Notes: a model not told the origin generated them from the letters alone. Shown: positions 17,744-28,501, numbered from the stretch's first letter. The stretch: DNA of 64,000 nt from Acinetobacter sp. SAAs474 (GCF_032823475.1 NZ_CP127913.1:1-64000); one strand, 5' to 3'. Program-made: numbers and translations.

Positions 17744-18646
17744 CTAAGCACATTCTTGTTGCTGATAAGCATTGGCATAATGAGATAAATTAGGACGATT
17801 TAAAACTTGGCTAATATTTTGACTGGCATGCATTAAAGCATCGAGTTGAATTCCGGTTTCGAAACCTAATTTTGATAGTAAATAATATAAATCTTCTGTT
17901 GCAACATTACCCGAAGCTCCTTTGGCATAAGGACATCCTCCTAAACCAGCAATAGAGGCATCGAAACTGCGTATTCCCTGTAACAGTGACTGATAAATAT
18001 TGGCTATTGCCATACCATAGGTATTATGAAAGTGACCAGCAAGCAGGTTTAAATCTATTTCATCTTGGCATGCTGTTAATAATTGTTGTACACGATTTGG
18101 AGTTGCTGTACCAATTGTGTCACCTAATGAAACCTCATAACATCCCATATCCAGTAAAGCACGGGTAACTTTCACCACATGATGCGGTGCAATTGCACCT
18201 GCATAAGGACAATCAATTACACAGGAAACATAGCCACGAACTTTAACTTGATGTTGCTGAGCAAGCTGTAAAATATCTTTGAATTTCGCTAAACTTTCTT
18301 GGATAGAACAATTAATATTTTTCTGGGTAAATTGTTCAGAGGCAGCAGTAAAAATAGCAACTTCACGGCATCCAGCAGCAAGTGCCGCATCAAATCCCTT
18401 TAAATTTGGCGTAAGCAAACTAAATTGTATTTCTGGTTGTTTAGGCAGGCTCTGTAATAATAGATCACTATTGGCCATTTGTGGAACCCATTTTTCAGAA
18501 ACACATGAACCAACTTCAATATTTTTTAAACCTGCCTGAATTAAATCTAAAATCAGATTGCGACGTTGCGTTAAACTTAATGGTTGTTTTTCATTTTGTA
18601 GTCCATCACGAGGCCCAACTTCAACAATTTTAACAAAATCACTCAT
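17744..18646 (-). CDS. liuE: Hydroxymethylglutaryl-CoA lyase
   Basis: Cleaves (S)-HMG-CoA to acetoacetate and acetyl-CoA, the last step of leucine/isovalerate breakdown. 300 residues, TIM barrel of the HMGL-like family. Seen: GPRDGLQNE (11-19), metal-ligand HFHN (205-208) and the signature loop GLGGCPYAKGASGN (234-247) with catalytic Cys. The start overlaps the stop of the carboxylase alpha gene by 4 bases (ATGA), giving translational coupling. It is the last gene of liuABCDE on the minus strand. Confidence 0.95.
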   Translation of the reverse strand: MSDFVKIVEVGPRDGLQNEKQPLSLTQRRNLILDLIQAGLKNIEVGSCVSEKWVPQMANSDLLLQSLPKQPEIQFSLLTPNLKGFDAALAAGCREVAIFTAASEQFTQKNINCSIQESLAKFKDILQLAQQHQVKVRGYVSCVIDCPYAGAIAPHHVVKVTRALLDMGCYEVSLGDTIGTATPNRVQQLLTACQDEIDLNLLAGHFHNTYGMAIANIYQSLLQGIRSFDASIAGLGGCPYAKGASGNVATEDLYYLLSKLGFETGIQLDALMHASQNISQVLNRPNLSHYANAYQQQECA

Positions 18647-20637
18647 GCAACCTCCTCCGTGAATGGCTGTAATTCAATGAGCTTATCACCAGATTTGACT
18701 TGATCACCATGCTGGTAATAAGCATTAGTAATAATGCCATCATGTGGCGCACGTATCGCATATTCAATTTTCATTGCTTCTAGTGTCATCAAAATATCGT
18801 TCTTTTTCACGCTATCTTGTGCCGTAACCAATACTTGTGTCACTACGCCAGGCATTGGGGCAACCAATTGATGTTCTGTTTGCTCTTCTTCGATTGAATT
18901 AAAGTGATGCTCTGTAGTATCAAAACAATAGCGTTGCCCCGCATGAAACAGCGTAATACCTTGTAGCGTTTTATTAAAATATAAAATTGATTTTTGTGAA
19001 TTAAATTGTACTTGTAAACGATGTTGATCAAGTAAATTGGCTTCAATATGGAGCTGCTGCTGATTAAAATTAGCCACTATGCCTTGTGGTGAGATATTAA
19101 AATCAACTTTAATATTTTCATTTTGATAACTTAATACAACAGTATAATTGGCATATTGATTTAAGCGCCAAAAGTGTTTGTTCTTCCAGACAGGATGATG
19201 CGATATCTGGGATGTATTAATACGCGAAAAAAGTTCAATTAATGCAGCAGAAACGGCTTGTTGCGTGGTTAAAGCTGATTTTTCAGGTAAAAGAAATTTT
19301 TCTTCACGTTGAATCAAATTGGTATCAAGCTGTGCTGTTTTAAATGCATCACAACGTACAAGTCGATCTAAAAATGCAATATTATTGCCTACACCATCCA
19401 CATGAAATTGACTTAAAGCATGGTGCATTTGTGTTAAAGCTGCTTCACGATTTTCGCCCCACACAATGAGTTTGGCAATCATCGGATCATAATAGGTACT
19501 AATTTCATCGCCTTCGATAATACCACTATCAACACGGACACGATCATTTTGTGTAGGATAATGTAAATAGCTAATTTGACCAATGGCAGGTAAAAAATCA
19601 TTTTCAGGCTCTTCAGCATAAATACGTGCTTCAAGCGCATGACCTGTAATAGTTAATTCATGTTGTTGTTTGGGTAGCGGCTCACCACAAGCCACACGTA
19701 ATTGCCATTCAACTAAATCTACCCCAGTAATCATTTCTGTCACAGGATGTTCAACTTGTAGACGCGTATTCATTTCCATGAAATAAGCGTTACCATTTTG
19801 TTCAACAATAAATTCAACCGTACCTGCACCAACATAATTGACTGCACGTGCAGCATTGATTGCAGCATCACGCATCGCTTGTAATTTATCTTCTGGCATA
19901 TTTGGTGCAGGTGCTTCCTCAAGCACTTTTTGATGACGACGCTGTACTGAGCAATCGCGTTCAAAAAGATGAACATAATGACCATATTGGTCACCAAAAA
20001 CCTGTACTTCAATATGACGAGGCTGTACAACATAGCGCTCAATTAAAACATCATCATTACCAAAACTAGCACGTGCTTCACTCTTACATGAAGATAATGC
20101 TGCTAAGAATGATGCGCTGTCTTCGACCAAACGCATACCTTTACCACCACCACCCGCACTGGCTTTAATTAAGACAGGATAACCGATCTGGTCTGCTTGC
20201 TGTTTTAAGAATTCAGGCTCTTGTTGCTGCCCATGATAACCTGGTGTGAGGGGTACGCCTGCCTTTTCCATCAGTGATTTGGAGGTTGCTTTTAACCCCA
20301 TTGCCAAAATAGCCTCAACAGGAGGACCAATGAAAACAATATGATTATTTTGACAAGCCAAGGCAAATTGATCATTTTCTGATAAAAACCCATATCCCGG
20401 ATGTATGGCCTGTGCACCGGTTAATTGTGCTGCTGCAATAATACGTTCAATCTGCAAGTAGCTTTGTGCAGCAGCTGACTCACCAATATAAATTGCTTCA
20501 TCTGCAAGTTTTACATGTTGTGCTTGTGCATCAGCATCTGAATAAACAGCAACCGTTACAATACCAAGTTTTTTTGCAGTACGAATAATACGGCAAGCAA
20601 TTTCGCCGCGATTGGCAATTAAAATTTTTTCAAACAT
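18643..20637 (-). CDS. liuD: Methylcrotonoyl-CoA carboxylase, biotin-containing alpha subunit
   Basis: Biotin carboxylase plus biotin carrier subunit, about 664 residues from the ATG at 20637 (MFEKILIANRGEIACRI) with AAGGA upstream; the open frame extends to 20745 but overlaps the previous gene. Domains: biotin carboxylase with HPGYGFLSEN, ATP-grasp KASAGGGGKGMRLV and EMNTRLQVEHPVTE; a weakly conserved middle region; and the C-terminal biotinyl domain with EAMKIE, whose Lys is biotinylated. With LiuB it converts 3-methylcrotonyl-CoA to 3-methylglutaconyl-CoA. The operon context excludes acetyl-CoA carboxylase and makes propionyl-CoA carboxylase unlikely. Confidence 0.93.
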   Translation of the reverse strand: MFEKILIANRGEIACRIIRTAKKLGIVTVAVYSDADAQAQHVKLADEAIYIGESAAAQSYLQIERIIAAAQLTGAQAIHPGYGFLSENDQFALACQNNHIVFIGPPVEAILAMGLKATSKSLMEKAGVPLTPGYHGQQQEPEFLKQQADQIGYPVLIKASAGGGGKGMRLVEDSASFLAALSSCKSEARASFGNDDVLIERYVVQPRHIEVQVFGDQYGHYVHLFERDCSVQRRHQKVLEEAPAPNMPEDKLQAMRDAAINAARAVNYVGAGTVEFIVEQNGNAYFMEMNTRLQVEHPVTEMITGVDLVEWQLRVACGEPLPKQQHELTITGHALEARIYAEEPENDFLPAIGQISYLHYPTQNDRVRVDSGIIEGDEISTYYDPMIAKLIVWGENREAALTQMHHALSQFHVDGVGNNIAFLDRLVRCDAFKTAQLDTNLIQREEKFLLPEKSALTTQQAVSAALIELFSRINTSQISHHPVWKNKHFWRLNQYANYTVVLSYQNENIKVDFNISPQGIVANFNQQQLHIEANLLDQHRLQVQFNSQKSILYFNKTLQGITLFHAGQRYCFDTTEHHFNSIEEEQTEHQLVAPMPGVVTQVLVTAQDSVKKNDILMTLEAMKIEYAIRAPHDGIITNAYYQHGDQVKSGDKLIELQPFTEEVA

Positions 20638-20650
20638 GATCAAATCCTTT

Positions 20651-21448
20651 TTATTCTGCAGTAGTTTTAATCCAAGCGGGCGTTTGTTTATTAAGAAAGG
20701 CATTAAGGCCTTGTTTGGCTTCATCTCCCTGACGAATATCGGCAATATGCTGTGCTGTAAATTGAAGTAATTGTATATTCAGTTCATGTTGACTGACCAT
20801 TTGAATCAGTTGTTTTGAAGCACTTTGTGCCAAAGGTGCGCCTAATAATAAGCTATCGACCAGTTGTGCAATGGTGCTATCAAGCTGTTCGATGGTTGTC
20901 ACTTCATGTACCAAACCTATATTTTTAGCGTGTTGTGCTGAAATTCGTTCAGCGGTTAAAAAATAACGTGAAGCCTGACGTGCACCAATAGCACGGATCA
21001 CATAAGGACTAATGGTCGATGGAGCCAAACCTAAACGAACTTCAGAGGTTGCAAACTGAGCATCATCTGTGGCGACACAAATATCACAAGCCGCTGCTAA
21101 TCCCATACCGCCACCAAAAGCAATGCCTTGTACACGTGCAATTGTTGGCTGTTTTAAGCTTGCTAAACAATGTAACATTTGTGCCAGTTTAAATGCATCT
21201 GCTTGATTTTCCTGTACCGATGCAGCACCTGCTTGTTTCATCCAATTTAGATCTGCACCTGCAGAAAAGTTTTTACCCCGACTGGCTAAAATGACCACAC
21301 GAATATCTGGATGTTGATGAAGAAATTGAAAACAGTGATACAGTTCTTCAATCACTTCAGTATTAAATGCATTATGCCGCTCAGCACGATCCATCCATAC
21401 GGTCATGACTTGATCTTGTTGTTCGAGTTGTAAAAATTGATAGTTCAT
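20651..21448 (-). CDS. liuC: Methylglutaconyl-CoA hydratase (enoyl-CoA hydratase family)
   Basis: Hydrates 3-methylglutaconyl-CoA to HMG-CoA. 265 residues of the crotonase fold. Seen: ERHNAFN, the oxyanion-hole SRGKNFSAGADLNWMKQAG and VQGIAFGGGMGLAAACDICV with the following catalytic region ATSEVRLGLAPSTISPYV. The start at 21448 has AGGAA upstream; the open frame to 21502 overlaps liuB. Specificity for methylglutaconyl-CoA rests on its place between the two carboxylase subunit genes. Confidence 0.92.
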   Translation of the reverse strand: MNYQFLQLEQQDQVMTVWMDRAERHNAFNTEVIEELYHCFQFLHQHPDIRVVILASRGKNFSAGADLNWMKQAGAASVQENQADAFKLAQMLHCLASLKQPTIARVQGIAFGGGMGLAAACDICVATDDAQFATSEVRLGLAPSTISPYVIRAIGARQASRYFLTAERISAQHAKNIGLVHEVTTIEQLDSTIAQLVDSLLLGAPLAQSASKQLIQMVSQHELNIQLLQFTAQHIADIRQGDEAKQGLNAFLNKQTPAWIKTTAE

Positions 21449-21458
21449 TGCAACATTC

Positions 21459-23066
21459 CTACATCCGGAAAAGACCAAATTTGGTTGGCTGAATTGGTGC
21501 ATTTAATGCACTGATCAAGCTAAGACCCAAAACCTCACGTGATTGTACTGGATCGATAACACCGTCATCCCATAAGCGTGCTGAAGCATAGTAAGGATGG
21601 CCTTGGCGTTCATATTGTTGCCGAATAGGTTGTTTAAACTGCTCTTCTTCTTGATGAGACCATTGCTGACCTTTATCCTCGATTTGATCACGTTTAAGGG
21701 TGGCCAATACACTTGCGGCCTGTTCTCCCCCCATCACAGAAATTCGTGAATTTGGCCATGTCCACATAAATCGTGGTGAGTAAGCACGGCCACACATGCC
21801 ATAGTTACCCGCACCAAATGAACCACCAATGACTAAAGTTAATTTAGGGACGTTGGCCGTTGCAACTGCAGTCACTAATTTAGCGCCATTTTTTGCAATA
21901 CCATCATTTTCATACTGGCGTCCCACCATAAAGCCAGTAATATTCTGTAAGAATAATAATGGGATATTACGTTGAGCACAGAGCTCAATAAAATGGGCTC
22001 CCTTTTGTGCTGATTCTGAAAATAAAATACCGTTATTGGCAATAATGCCAATTTTGATTCCATATAAAGTTGCAAAACCAGTGACTAAAGTGGTACCAAA
22101 GCGAGCTTTAAATTCATCAAAACGAGAACCGTCTACAATACGGGCAATAATTTCACGAACGTCAAAAGGCTTTCGGGTATCGTGGGGTACAATGCCATAA
22201 AGCTCTGTTGCATCAAATAATGGTGCCTCAATATCAAGCGCCATAGTGGTGTGCTGTGGTTTGATATTTAGATTGGCAACAATATTTCGTGCAATCGCCA
22301 ATGCATGTTGATCATTTTCTGCCAAGTGATCAGCAACACCCGATAAACGGGTATGTACATCGCCTCCACCAAGATCTTCACTACTGACGATTTCGCCTGT
22401 GGCAGCCTTGACCAATGGCGGACCACCAAGAAAGATTGTGCCTTGATTACGGACAATAATTGTCTCATCAGACATCGCGGGAACATATGCTCCTCCAGCA
22501 GTACAACTGCCCATGACGACGGCAATTTGTGCAATACCCTGACTCGACATCCGTGCTTGATTATAAAAAATACGGCCAAAATGATCACGATCTGGAAAAA
22601 CTTCATCTTGTAAAGGAAGATATGCTCCACCTGAATCGACTAAATAAATACAAGTTAATTGATTCTGTTCGGCAATTTCTTGAGCACGTAAGTGTTTTTT
22701 AACTGTTAATGGATAATAGGTTCCACCTTTGACTGTTGCATCATTGGCAATAATCATACAGGTCACACCATTAACCTGTCCGATACCGGCAATGACACCT
22801 GCTGCTGGAATATCATCAGCATAAACTTGGTACGCGGCCAATTGACCAATTTCTAAAAATGCTGTGCCAGGATCAATCAATTGATTAATACGATCACGAG
22901 GCAAGAGTTTGCCACGGCTTAAATGCTTTTGACGTGCAAGCTCTCCTCCACCCAAAGCAATATGTTCAACTTTTGCTCTCAGATCGTCGACCAAGCTAAG
23001 CATGGCTGATTGATTGGTTTTAAATTCATCACTACGCGTGTTAATTTTACTGTGAAGTTGATTCAT
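21459..23066 (-). CDS. liuB: Methylcrotonoyl-CoA carboxylase beta subunit
   Basis: Carboxyltransferase subunit, 535 residues, that transfers CO2 from biotin to 3-methylcrotonyl-CoA. Two crotonase-like halves are visible: [20 protein letters not shown] with [17 protein letters not shown] in the first, and [20 protein letters not shown] with [20 protein letters not shown] in the second. It lies 10 bases before liuC and 24 after liuA. The length is usual for the family. Confidence 0.95.
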   Translation of the reverse strand: MNQLHSKINTRSDEFKTNQSAMLSLVDDLRAKVEHIALGGGELARQKHLSRGKLLPRDRINQLIDPGTAFLEIGQLAAYQVYADDIPAAGVIAGIGQVNGVTCMIIANDATVKGGTYYPLTVKKHLRAQEIAEQNQLTCIYLVDSGGAYLPLQDEVFPDRDHFGRIFYNQARMSSQGIAQIAVVMGSCTAGGAYVPAMSDETIIVRNQGTIFLGGPPLVKAATGEIVSSEDLGGGDVHTRLSGVADHLAENDQHALAIARNIVANLNIKPQHTTMALDIEAPLFDATELYGIVPHDTRKPFDVREIIARIVDGSRFDEFKARFGTTLVTGFATLYGIKIGIIANNGILFSESAQKGAHFIELCAQRNIPLLFLQNITGFMVGRQYENDGIAKNGAKLVTAVATANVPKLTLVIGGSFGAGNYGMCGRAYSPRFMWTWPNSRISVMGGEQAASVLATLKRDQIEDKGQQWSHQEEEQFKQPIRQQYERQGHPYYASARLWDDGVIDPVQSREVLGLSLISALNAPIQPTKFGLFRM

Positions 23067-23090
23067 GCTGGACTTCCTTGTAATAGCAAT

Positions 23091-24257
23091 TTATGCAGTT
23101 TCATTAAATAATTCGCGGCCAATCAGCATGCGTCGGATTTCAGAAGTACCAGCACCAATCTCGTATAATTTCGCATCACGCCATAAACGTCCTGCGGCAA
23201 ACTCGTTGATATAGCCATTGCCACCTAAAATTTGGATCGTTTCACCGGCCATCCAAGTGGCTTTCTCAGCAGCATATAAAATGGCACTTGCCGCATCTTT
23301 ACGTAAACTACGTCGATGATCCGATAAATCACATTCGCTTCCCACGGCATAAACCAGTGCCTTACATGCAAGCCATGTTGAATACATATCTGCAATTTTG
23401 CCTTGCATTAACTGAAATTCACCAATGGCCTGACCAAATTGTTTACGATCATGGATGTAGGGAATCACCAAATCCATGCAGGCATCCATAATCCCGAGTG
23501 GCCCAGCACTTAAAACAGCACGTTCATAGTCTAAGCCACTCATCAAGACTTTAACGCCATGGCCTACTTCACCTAATACTTGGCTTTTAGGAACTTTGAC
23601 GTTATCAAAGAATAATGGATAGGTATTAGAACCGCGCATACCCAACTTATCTAAATGACTCCCATGACTAAAGCCATGCATATTTTTCTCAATAATGAAT
23701 GCGGTTAACTGGTTAGATTGCAGATCTGTTTTTGCATACACCACTAAAACATCTGCATCACCACCATTGGTAATCCACATTTTCGAGCCATTCAGCACAA
23801 AATGATCACCCTGATCTTCAGCCTTAAGCTTCATACTGACAACATCTGAACCTGCATTCGGTTCAGACATCGCTAAAGCGCCAATATAATCACCAGAAAC
23901 AAGTTTTGGTAAATAACGTTGCTTTTGTGCTGTGCTACCATTGCGGTTAATTTGGTTAACGCAAAGATTGGAATGTGCGCCATAAGACAATCCAATTGCT
24001 GCAGAAGCACGTGAAATTTCTTGCATCGCAATAATATGGGCCAAATAACCAAGATTAGTACCACCATATTCCTCACTTACTGTTAATCCAAGTAGGCCCA
24101 TATCACCGAATTTTTTCCAAAGCTGTGCAGGAAATTTATTATCTTGGTCAACTTGCTGTGCAATAGGTGCAATTTCCTTTGCACAAAATACTGCAATTGA
24201 ATCACGTAAGGTGACCAATGTTTCATCCAAACCAAAATTCAGGCTTTGTAAATTCAT
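23091..24257 (-). CDS. liuA: Isovaleryl-CoA dehydrogenase
   Basis: FAD-dependent acyl-CoA dehydrogenase, 388 residues from the ATG at 24257 ([15 protein letters not shown]), first gene of the leftward liu operon. Seen: [38 protein letters not shown], the catalytic Glu in [15 protein letters not shown] as in isovaleryl-CoA dehydrogenases, and the C-terminal [20 protein letters not shown]. Electrons go to ETF. The open frame upstream to 24329 overlaps the control region and is not likely translated. Confidence 0.94.
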   Translation of the reverse strand: MNLQSLNFGLDETLVTLRDSIAVFCAKEIAPIAQQVDQDNKFPAQLWKKFGDMGLLGLTVSEEYGGTNLGYLAHIIAMQEISRASAAIGLSYGAHSNLCVNQINRNGSTAQKQRYLPKLVSGDYIGALAMSEPNAGSDVVSMKLKAEDQGDHFVLNGSKMWITNGGDADVLVVYAKTDLQSNQLTAFIIEKNMHGFSHGSHLDKLGMRGSNTYPLFFDNVKVPKSQVLGEVGHGVKVLMSGLDYERAVLSAGPLGIMDACMDLVIPYIHDRKQFGQAIGEFQLMQGKIADMYSTWLACKALVYAVGSECDLSDHRRSLRKDAASAILYAAEKATWMAGETIQILGGNGYINEFAAGRLWRDAKLYEIGAGTSEIRRMLIGRELFNETA

Positions 24258-24360
24258 TTCTTCATCCAATTTGAGGTTATATTTGTTGTTTCCAAAAGTA
24301 CATGTGGGTACCTGCTTTCCAACATACAACGAAAATTGAAAAAAGTGAACTTAAATTCAC

Positions 24361-24382
24361 AAAATGATTTACAATTCATTTT
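24361..24382. promoter_or_regulatory. Candidate operator for the liu TetR regulator
   Basis: Inverted repeat with arms AAAATGA and TCATTTT separated by 8 bases, in the 145-base divergent region between liuA and the TetR gene. Placement and size fit a TetR dimer site; the longer half-site symmetry is imperfect. Confidence 0.6.
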
Positions 24383-24402
24383 ATCTAGCTGAGAATACAA
24401 AT

Positions 24403-25017
24403 ATGAGTTATAAAAGATCATCATTGATGCAAGAACGCATGGAACAAAATCGTTTAGCGATTTTACAATCTGCACGTGAATTAATTGCTCAGGGCGGTTT
24501 TAAAGAGGCATCAGTCCAAGCAATTGCTGACCGTGCGGGCGTTTCGAGTGGTTTGGTGTATCGCTACTTTAAAAACAAAAGCCAGATCTTAATTGAAGTA
24601 TTGTCGGAAGCTATTCGTTATGAGATTCGTATTATTAATCACATTAGTGGTTTAGATTTATCGGCAAAACAGAAATTGAAAAAATCTGTTACAACTTTTG
24701 TCAAGCGTGCCATGAATAGCCCACAACTTGCTTATTCATTGATGTTTGAACCCACTGATCCCGAAATTGAACATGAAAGATTTCGCAGTAAGCAACTCAT
24801 CAAACAAAGTATTAAAGAAATTCTAGCGGAAGGAAAAACTAATGGTGAATTTGAGTTTGAGGATTTAAATACCGCAGCTTTAGGGGTGGTTGGTGCAATG
24901 ACCTATGTGGTGATTGAACCATTAAATCCTTCTCGTGATGTGATGTTTGATCAAAAAAATAAGGACTATTTTGTCAAACAAATTGCCGACTTTTGTGTTA
25001 ATGCAGTAATTAACTAA
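24403..25017 (+). CDS. TetR family regulator of the liu genes
   Basis: 204 residues from the ATG at 24403 (MSYKRSSLMQERMEQNR). The helix-turn-helix is ASVQAIADRAGVSSGLVYRYF, near residues 36-56. It is divergent from liuA and followed by the acyl-CoA synthetase gene. In pseudomonads liu genes are controlled by a MerR-type LiuR; here a TetR protein occupies that position, and it probably senses an acyl-CoA of the pathway. That role is inferred from position only. Confidence 0.85.
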   Translation: MSYKRSSLMQERMEQNRLAILQSARELIAQGGFKEASVQAIADRAGVSSGLVYRYFKNKSQILIEVLSEAIRYEIRIINHISGLDLSAKQKLKKSVTTFVKRAMNSPQLAYSLMFEPTDPEIEHERFRSKQLIKQSIKEILAEGKTNGEFEFEDLNTAALGVVGAMTYVVIEPLNPSRDVMFDQKNKDYFVKQIADFCVNAVIN

Positions 25018-25137
25018 TGAATTAAAAGGAGATATTTAGAGCGTGTATTGATTCAACAAGGGCAAAGTTGACAAGGTCGTCATCGGTAAAAACAATAGTG
25101 TAATAATCAAAATTACAAAGAATCAAGGAGTGTTTCG

Positions 25138-26826
25138 ATGCAGCCAGTACAGTTAAGTTATGCATATGGCGCCAGTAGCCAACCTTTATTAGGCATGACG
25201 ATTGGCGAAAAATTTGATCAGGCATGCCAACAGTATGCTGATCACGATGCAATTGTGAGTGTACATCAAGCGATACGGTTAAGTTATCGGGAGCTACAGC
25301 AACAGGTCAATGCTTTTGCCTGTAGCTTACTTAAATTGGGTTTTGAAAAAGGCGATCGTTTGGCGATTTGGTCCCCCAATTGCGTCGAATGGACCATTAC
25401 TCAATTTGCTGCATTTAAAGCTGGGATTATTTTGGTGAATTTAAATCCAGCCTATAAGCGTAATGAATTAGAATATGTTCTAAATAAAGTATCCTGCAAA
25501 GGGGTGGTGATTGCATCACAATTTAAAAGCAGCAACTATTTGGAGACTTTAAAAAAAATAGCACCAGAGATTGAATACGCTGATCATAAAATTTTGGCTG
25601 CAGCTAAACTTCCCCACTTAAAATATGTGATTCAGATTGATTCGCAACAACATCAAGGGATATATCGGTTTAGTGATTTACTGACTGCACCAAGTTTGGC
25701 TGAACTAGAGTGCCTACAACAGCAAGCCAGCCAGCTACAATTCGATGATACCATCAATATTCAATTTACCTCTGGGACAACTGGAAGTCCTAAAGGAACT
25801 ATGTTGACACATAATAATATTCTCAATAATGGCTATTTTGTTGGCGAATCTATTCATCTTCAGCCCCAAGATCGTGTCTGTATTTCAGTACCACTTTTTC
25901 ATTGTTTTGGTATGGTGATGGGGAATCTGGCCTGTATTACCCATGGTTCAACAATGGTTTATCCATCCTTTGTTTTTAATGCCTTAGATACCTTAAAGGC
26001 AATTGAGCAAGAAAAATGTACTGCCGCTTACGGTGTTCCAACCATGTTTATTGCCATCTTAGAGCATGAACAATTTAATGATTTTGATTTATCAAGCTTA
26101 AGAACGGGCATTATGGCTGGAAGCCCATGCCCTAAAGAGATTATGCAACGTGTGATGGACCGTATGCATATGGCAGAAATTACCATTTGTTATGGCATGA
26201 CAGAAACAGCACCGGTCAGTGCACAAAGTTCAACCGATGACTCCATCGAACAACGTGTTACCACGGTTGGTCGTGTTCATCCACATCTTGAAGTGAAAAT
26301 TATTGATGAATGTGGACGTGTTGTACCACGTGGTCAGCTTGGAGAGCTTTGTGTACGAGGCTATTCAGTAATGCTAGGTTATTGGGAAGATCATGATAAA
26401 AGTCATGAAGTGATTGACCATGCACGATGGATGCACACAGGTGATATTGCTGAGATGGATCAAGCTGGCTATATTCAAATCAAAGGTCGTATTAAAGATA
26501 TGGTGATCCGTGGTGGAGAAAATTTATTTCCTAAAGAAATAGAGGACTTTCTATACATTCATCCAGCAGTATGCGAAGTACAAGTCGTCGGAGTGCCTGA
26601 TCCAAAATACGGTGAAGAACTCTGTGCTTGTATTATTTTACATGAACATCATCAATGTACTGCTGAGGAAATTCGTCAGTTTTGTATAGAGCATATTTCT
26701 CATAATAAAGTTCCTAAATATGTTCAATTTTTAACCGAATTTCCAATGACAGCTTCTGGAAAAACACAAAAGTTTAAGTTACAAGAATTTATGCAAAAGC
26801 AATTAAATCTGCAACAGAGTGCTTAA
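25138..26826 (+). CDS. AMP-forming acyl-CoA synthetase
   Basis: ANL-superfamily acyl-CoA ligase, 562 residues. Motifs: FTSGTTGSPKGTMLTHNN (phosphate-binding), YGMTETAPVS, YWEDHDKSHEVI, MHTGDIAEMD and the hinge GRIKDMVIRGGENLFPKEIE, with the C-terminal catalytic Lys in TASGKTQKFKL. A strong AAGGAG precedes the ATG. Homologues accompany liu or atu clusters and probably activate isovalerate, citronellate or related branched acids. It follows the TetR gene by 120 bases on the + strand. Confidence 0.9.
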   Translation: MQPVQLSYAYGASSQPLLGMTIGEKFDQACQQYADHDAIVSVHQAIRLSYRELQQQVNAFACSLLKLGFEKGDRLAIWSPNCVEWTITQFAAFKAGIILVNLNPAYKRNELEYVLNKVSCKGVVIASQFKSSNYLETLKKIAPEIEYADHKILAAAKLPHLKYVIQIDSQQHQGIYRFSDLLTAPSLAELECLQQQASQLQFDDTINIQFTSGTTGSPKGTMLTHNNILNNGYFVGESIHLQPQDRVCISVPLFHCFGMVMGNLACITHGSTMVYPSFVFNALDTLKAIEQEKCTAAYGVPTMFIAILEHEQFNDFDLSSLRTGIMAGSPCPKEIMQRVMDRMHMAEITICYGMTETAPVSAQSSTDDSIEQRVTTVGRVHPHLEVKIIDECGRVVPRGQLGELCVRGYSVMLGYWEDHDKSHEVIDHARWMHTGDIAEMDQAGYIQIKGRIKDMVIRGGENLFPKEIEDFLYIHPAVCEVQVVGVPDPKYGEELCACIILHEHHQCTAEEIRQFCIEHISHNKVPKYVQFLTEFPMTASGKTQKFKLQEFMQKQLNLQQSA

Positions 26827-26839
26827 ACTGAAATATAAA

Positions 26840-26876
26840 ACTACGGATGAGTTAAACTTATCCGTAGTAATCTATT
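26840..26876 (+). terminator. Rho-independent terminator after acyl-CoA synthetase
   Basis: Stem ACTACGGATGAG / CTTATCCGTAGT (12 pairs counting one G-T) with a TTAAA loop, followed by AATCTATTTTG. It ends the TetR/acyl-CoA synthetase unit. Confidence 0.75.
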
Positions 26877-26975
26877 TTGTATGCTTTGAATCATGTCATG
26901 TAATGACTTATCTAATGATGATTAGAGTTAGATCTAATACGACAGTATATTTTGACTAAAGTGAGAGCCTCGATT

Positions 26976-27641
26976 ATGGCAAAAGATTTTCAAAATAAAG
27001 TAGTGGTCGAAAGGTATGATGATCATATTCGAAAATTAATTCCAGGTTATGAATTGGTTCATCAACAAATCAATGCCATTTTAACCACATACTTAACACA
27101 GTCTGCACATATTTTAGTGGTCGGTTGTGGTACTGGATATGAATTAAGTTATTTATTACAACAGCATCCGAATTGGACTTTTACAGCTGTTGATACTTCC
27201 TTAACGATGTTGCAACAAGCTCAACATAATCTATTGAACGATCAAAATCGTGTTGAATTTATTCATGCAGATATTTGTGATATTCCATTAACCGCACAGT
27301 TTGATGCAGCGATTACGATTTTGGTTGGACACTTTATTGCATATGAACATAAAGCCAAATTTTATCAGGCAATTTTCAACCAACTAAAAACTTCAGGTTA
27401 CTTGTTGACCTATGATTTAATGTTGGCACCTGATCCACAAACATTAACGGTTATACAGCATTTGGTTCAACACATCGGTTTAAGCCAACAGCAAAGTCAA
27501 AAAATGCTTGATCGTTTAAAAGATGATTTTCAATTGCTTGATATTGAAGAGTTTCAGGATTATATGATTAATGCCGGATTTAAAAATATAAGAAGTTATT
27601 GTCAAATTATCGATTATTATGGTTTTTTGATGGAAAAATAA
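26976..27641 (+). CDS. Class I SAM-dependent methyltransferase
   Basis: About 221 residues from the ATG at 26976 (MAKDFQNKVVVERYDDHIRK); the frame also has a TTG at 26952. Rossmann-type SAM site: HILVVGCGTGYELSYLL (motif I), the acidic Asp of motif II in TFTAVDTSLTMLQQA, and VEFIHADICDIP. The substrate is unknown; YDDHIRKLIPGYELVHQQI resembles the lid of small-molecule methyltransferases. It stands alone between the liu and phosphonate loci. Confidence 0.85.
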   Translation: MAKDFQNKVVVERYDDHIRKLIPGYELVHQQINAILTTYLTQSAHILVVGCGTGYELSYLLQQHPNWTFTAVDTSLTMLQQAQHNLLNDQNRVEFIHADICDIPLTAQFDAAITILVGHFIAYEHKAKFYQAIFNQLKTSGYLLTYDLMLAPDPQTLTVIQHLVQHIGLSQQQSQKMLDRLKDDFQLLDIEEFQDYMINAGFKNIRSYCQIIDYYGFLMEK

Positions 27642-27735
27642 TCACTATCTAACAGGTGTCAAGATACCGATAATATGTCAAGTCAGTGTCATGATCGGTT
27701 AGTATAGTCATTTTATTTTTAAGAACATTATATTT

Positions 27736-28479
27736 ATGTCTGATTTGACGATCCTTTCACAACGCATTCCTAAATATATTGCAATACGTGACGCAATTGC
27801 ACATCAAATAGAATCCGGACAATTGACTCAACAGATGAAATTACCTTCCGAACGGCTCTTAAGTGAACAATTTTCAACCACACGTGTTGCAGTAAGAGAA
27901 GCTCTGCTGGCTTTAGAAATGGATGGTCTTATTTATCGTTTAGATCGTCGAGGATGGTTTGTTCGCGCACCACGTATTATTTACCATTTACAATCAACAA
28001 AAAGTTTTAATCAATATGTTCAAGAGCAAGGAGGAATTCCTGCAACCGAACTAATTTCTGCCGAATCTGTCGCAGCGACAGAATGGGACGCAGCACACCT
28101 TCATATTGATGTCGGTGATGAGGTTTATTCAATTTGGCGTCGTAGAAGTATTAATGGTCGTCCTGCTGTCGTTGAACATTTAAGAATTAATGCAAAACTT
28201 TTCCCACACTTTCTAACACAAAACTTACAAGACTCTATTACGCTATTAATGGCAACAAAATATCAACGTCAATTAACACGTGCCCATATTAATTTATATC
28301 CAACCGCATTTTCTGAACAACAGGCAAAAGCATTACATGTCAATGTCGGCAGTATGGGCTTATATATTTGTCGTACCAACCGCGATCAAAATGGCATGAT
28401 TACCGATGTTGATCAGGAATACTGGTTACATGATGTCCTTGATTTACATTTTGAGGCACAAAACAATACGATATCTTAA
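27736..28479 (+). CDS. GntR/HutC-type regulator of the phosphonate locus
   Basis: 247 residues: N-terminal winged helix of the GntR type (LPSERLLSEQFSTTRVAVRE, then ALEMDGLIYRLDRRGWFV) and a C-terminal UTRA ligand domain (DEVYSIWRRRSINGRPAVVE). It immediately precedes a 2-aminoethylphosphonate transport and degradation locus, so it is probably the PhnR-type regulator. Two near-identical palindromes centred on TGGTTTAAACCA, before the binding-protein gene and before phnW, are the likely operators; PhnF of mycobacteria recognises a TGGT-N4-ACCA site. Confidence 0.88.
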   Translation: MSDLTILSQRIPKYIAIRDAIAHQIESGQLTQQMKLPSERLLSEQFSTTRVAVREALLALEMDGLIYRLDRRGWFVRAPRIIYHLQSTKSFNQYVQEQGGIPATELISAESVAATEWDAAHLHIDVGDEVYSIWRRRSINGRPAVVEHLRINAKLFPHFLTQNLQDSITLLMATKYQRQLTRAHINLYPTAFSEQQAKALHVNVGSMGLYICRTNRDQNGMITDVDQEYWLHDVLDLHFEAQNNTIS

Positions 28480-28501
28480 TCATTTTACTGTGCTTTTTAG
28501 T

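Noticed and set aside
19770..20069. Overlapping open frames within liuD on both strands
   Set aside because: They lie wholly inside conserved biotin carboxylase coding sequence.
25022..25252. Minus-strand open frame overlapping the acyl-CoA synthetase start
   Set aside because: Opposite strand of a well supported gene with a strong ribosome site; no family features.
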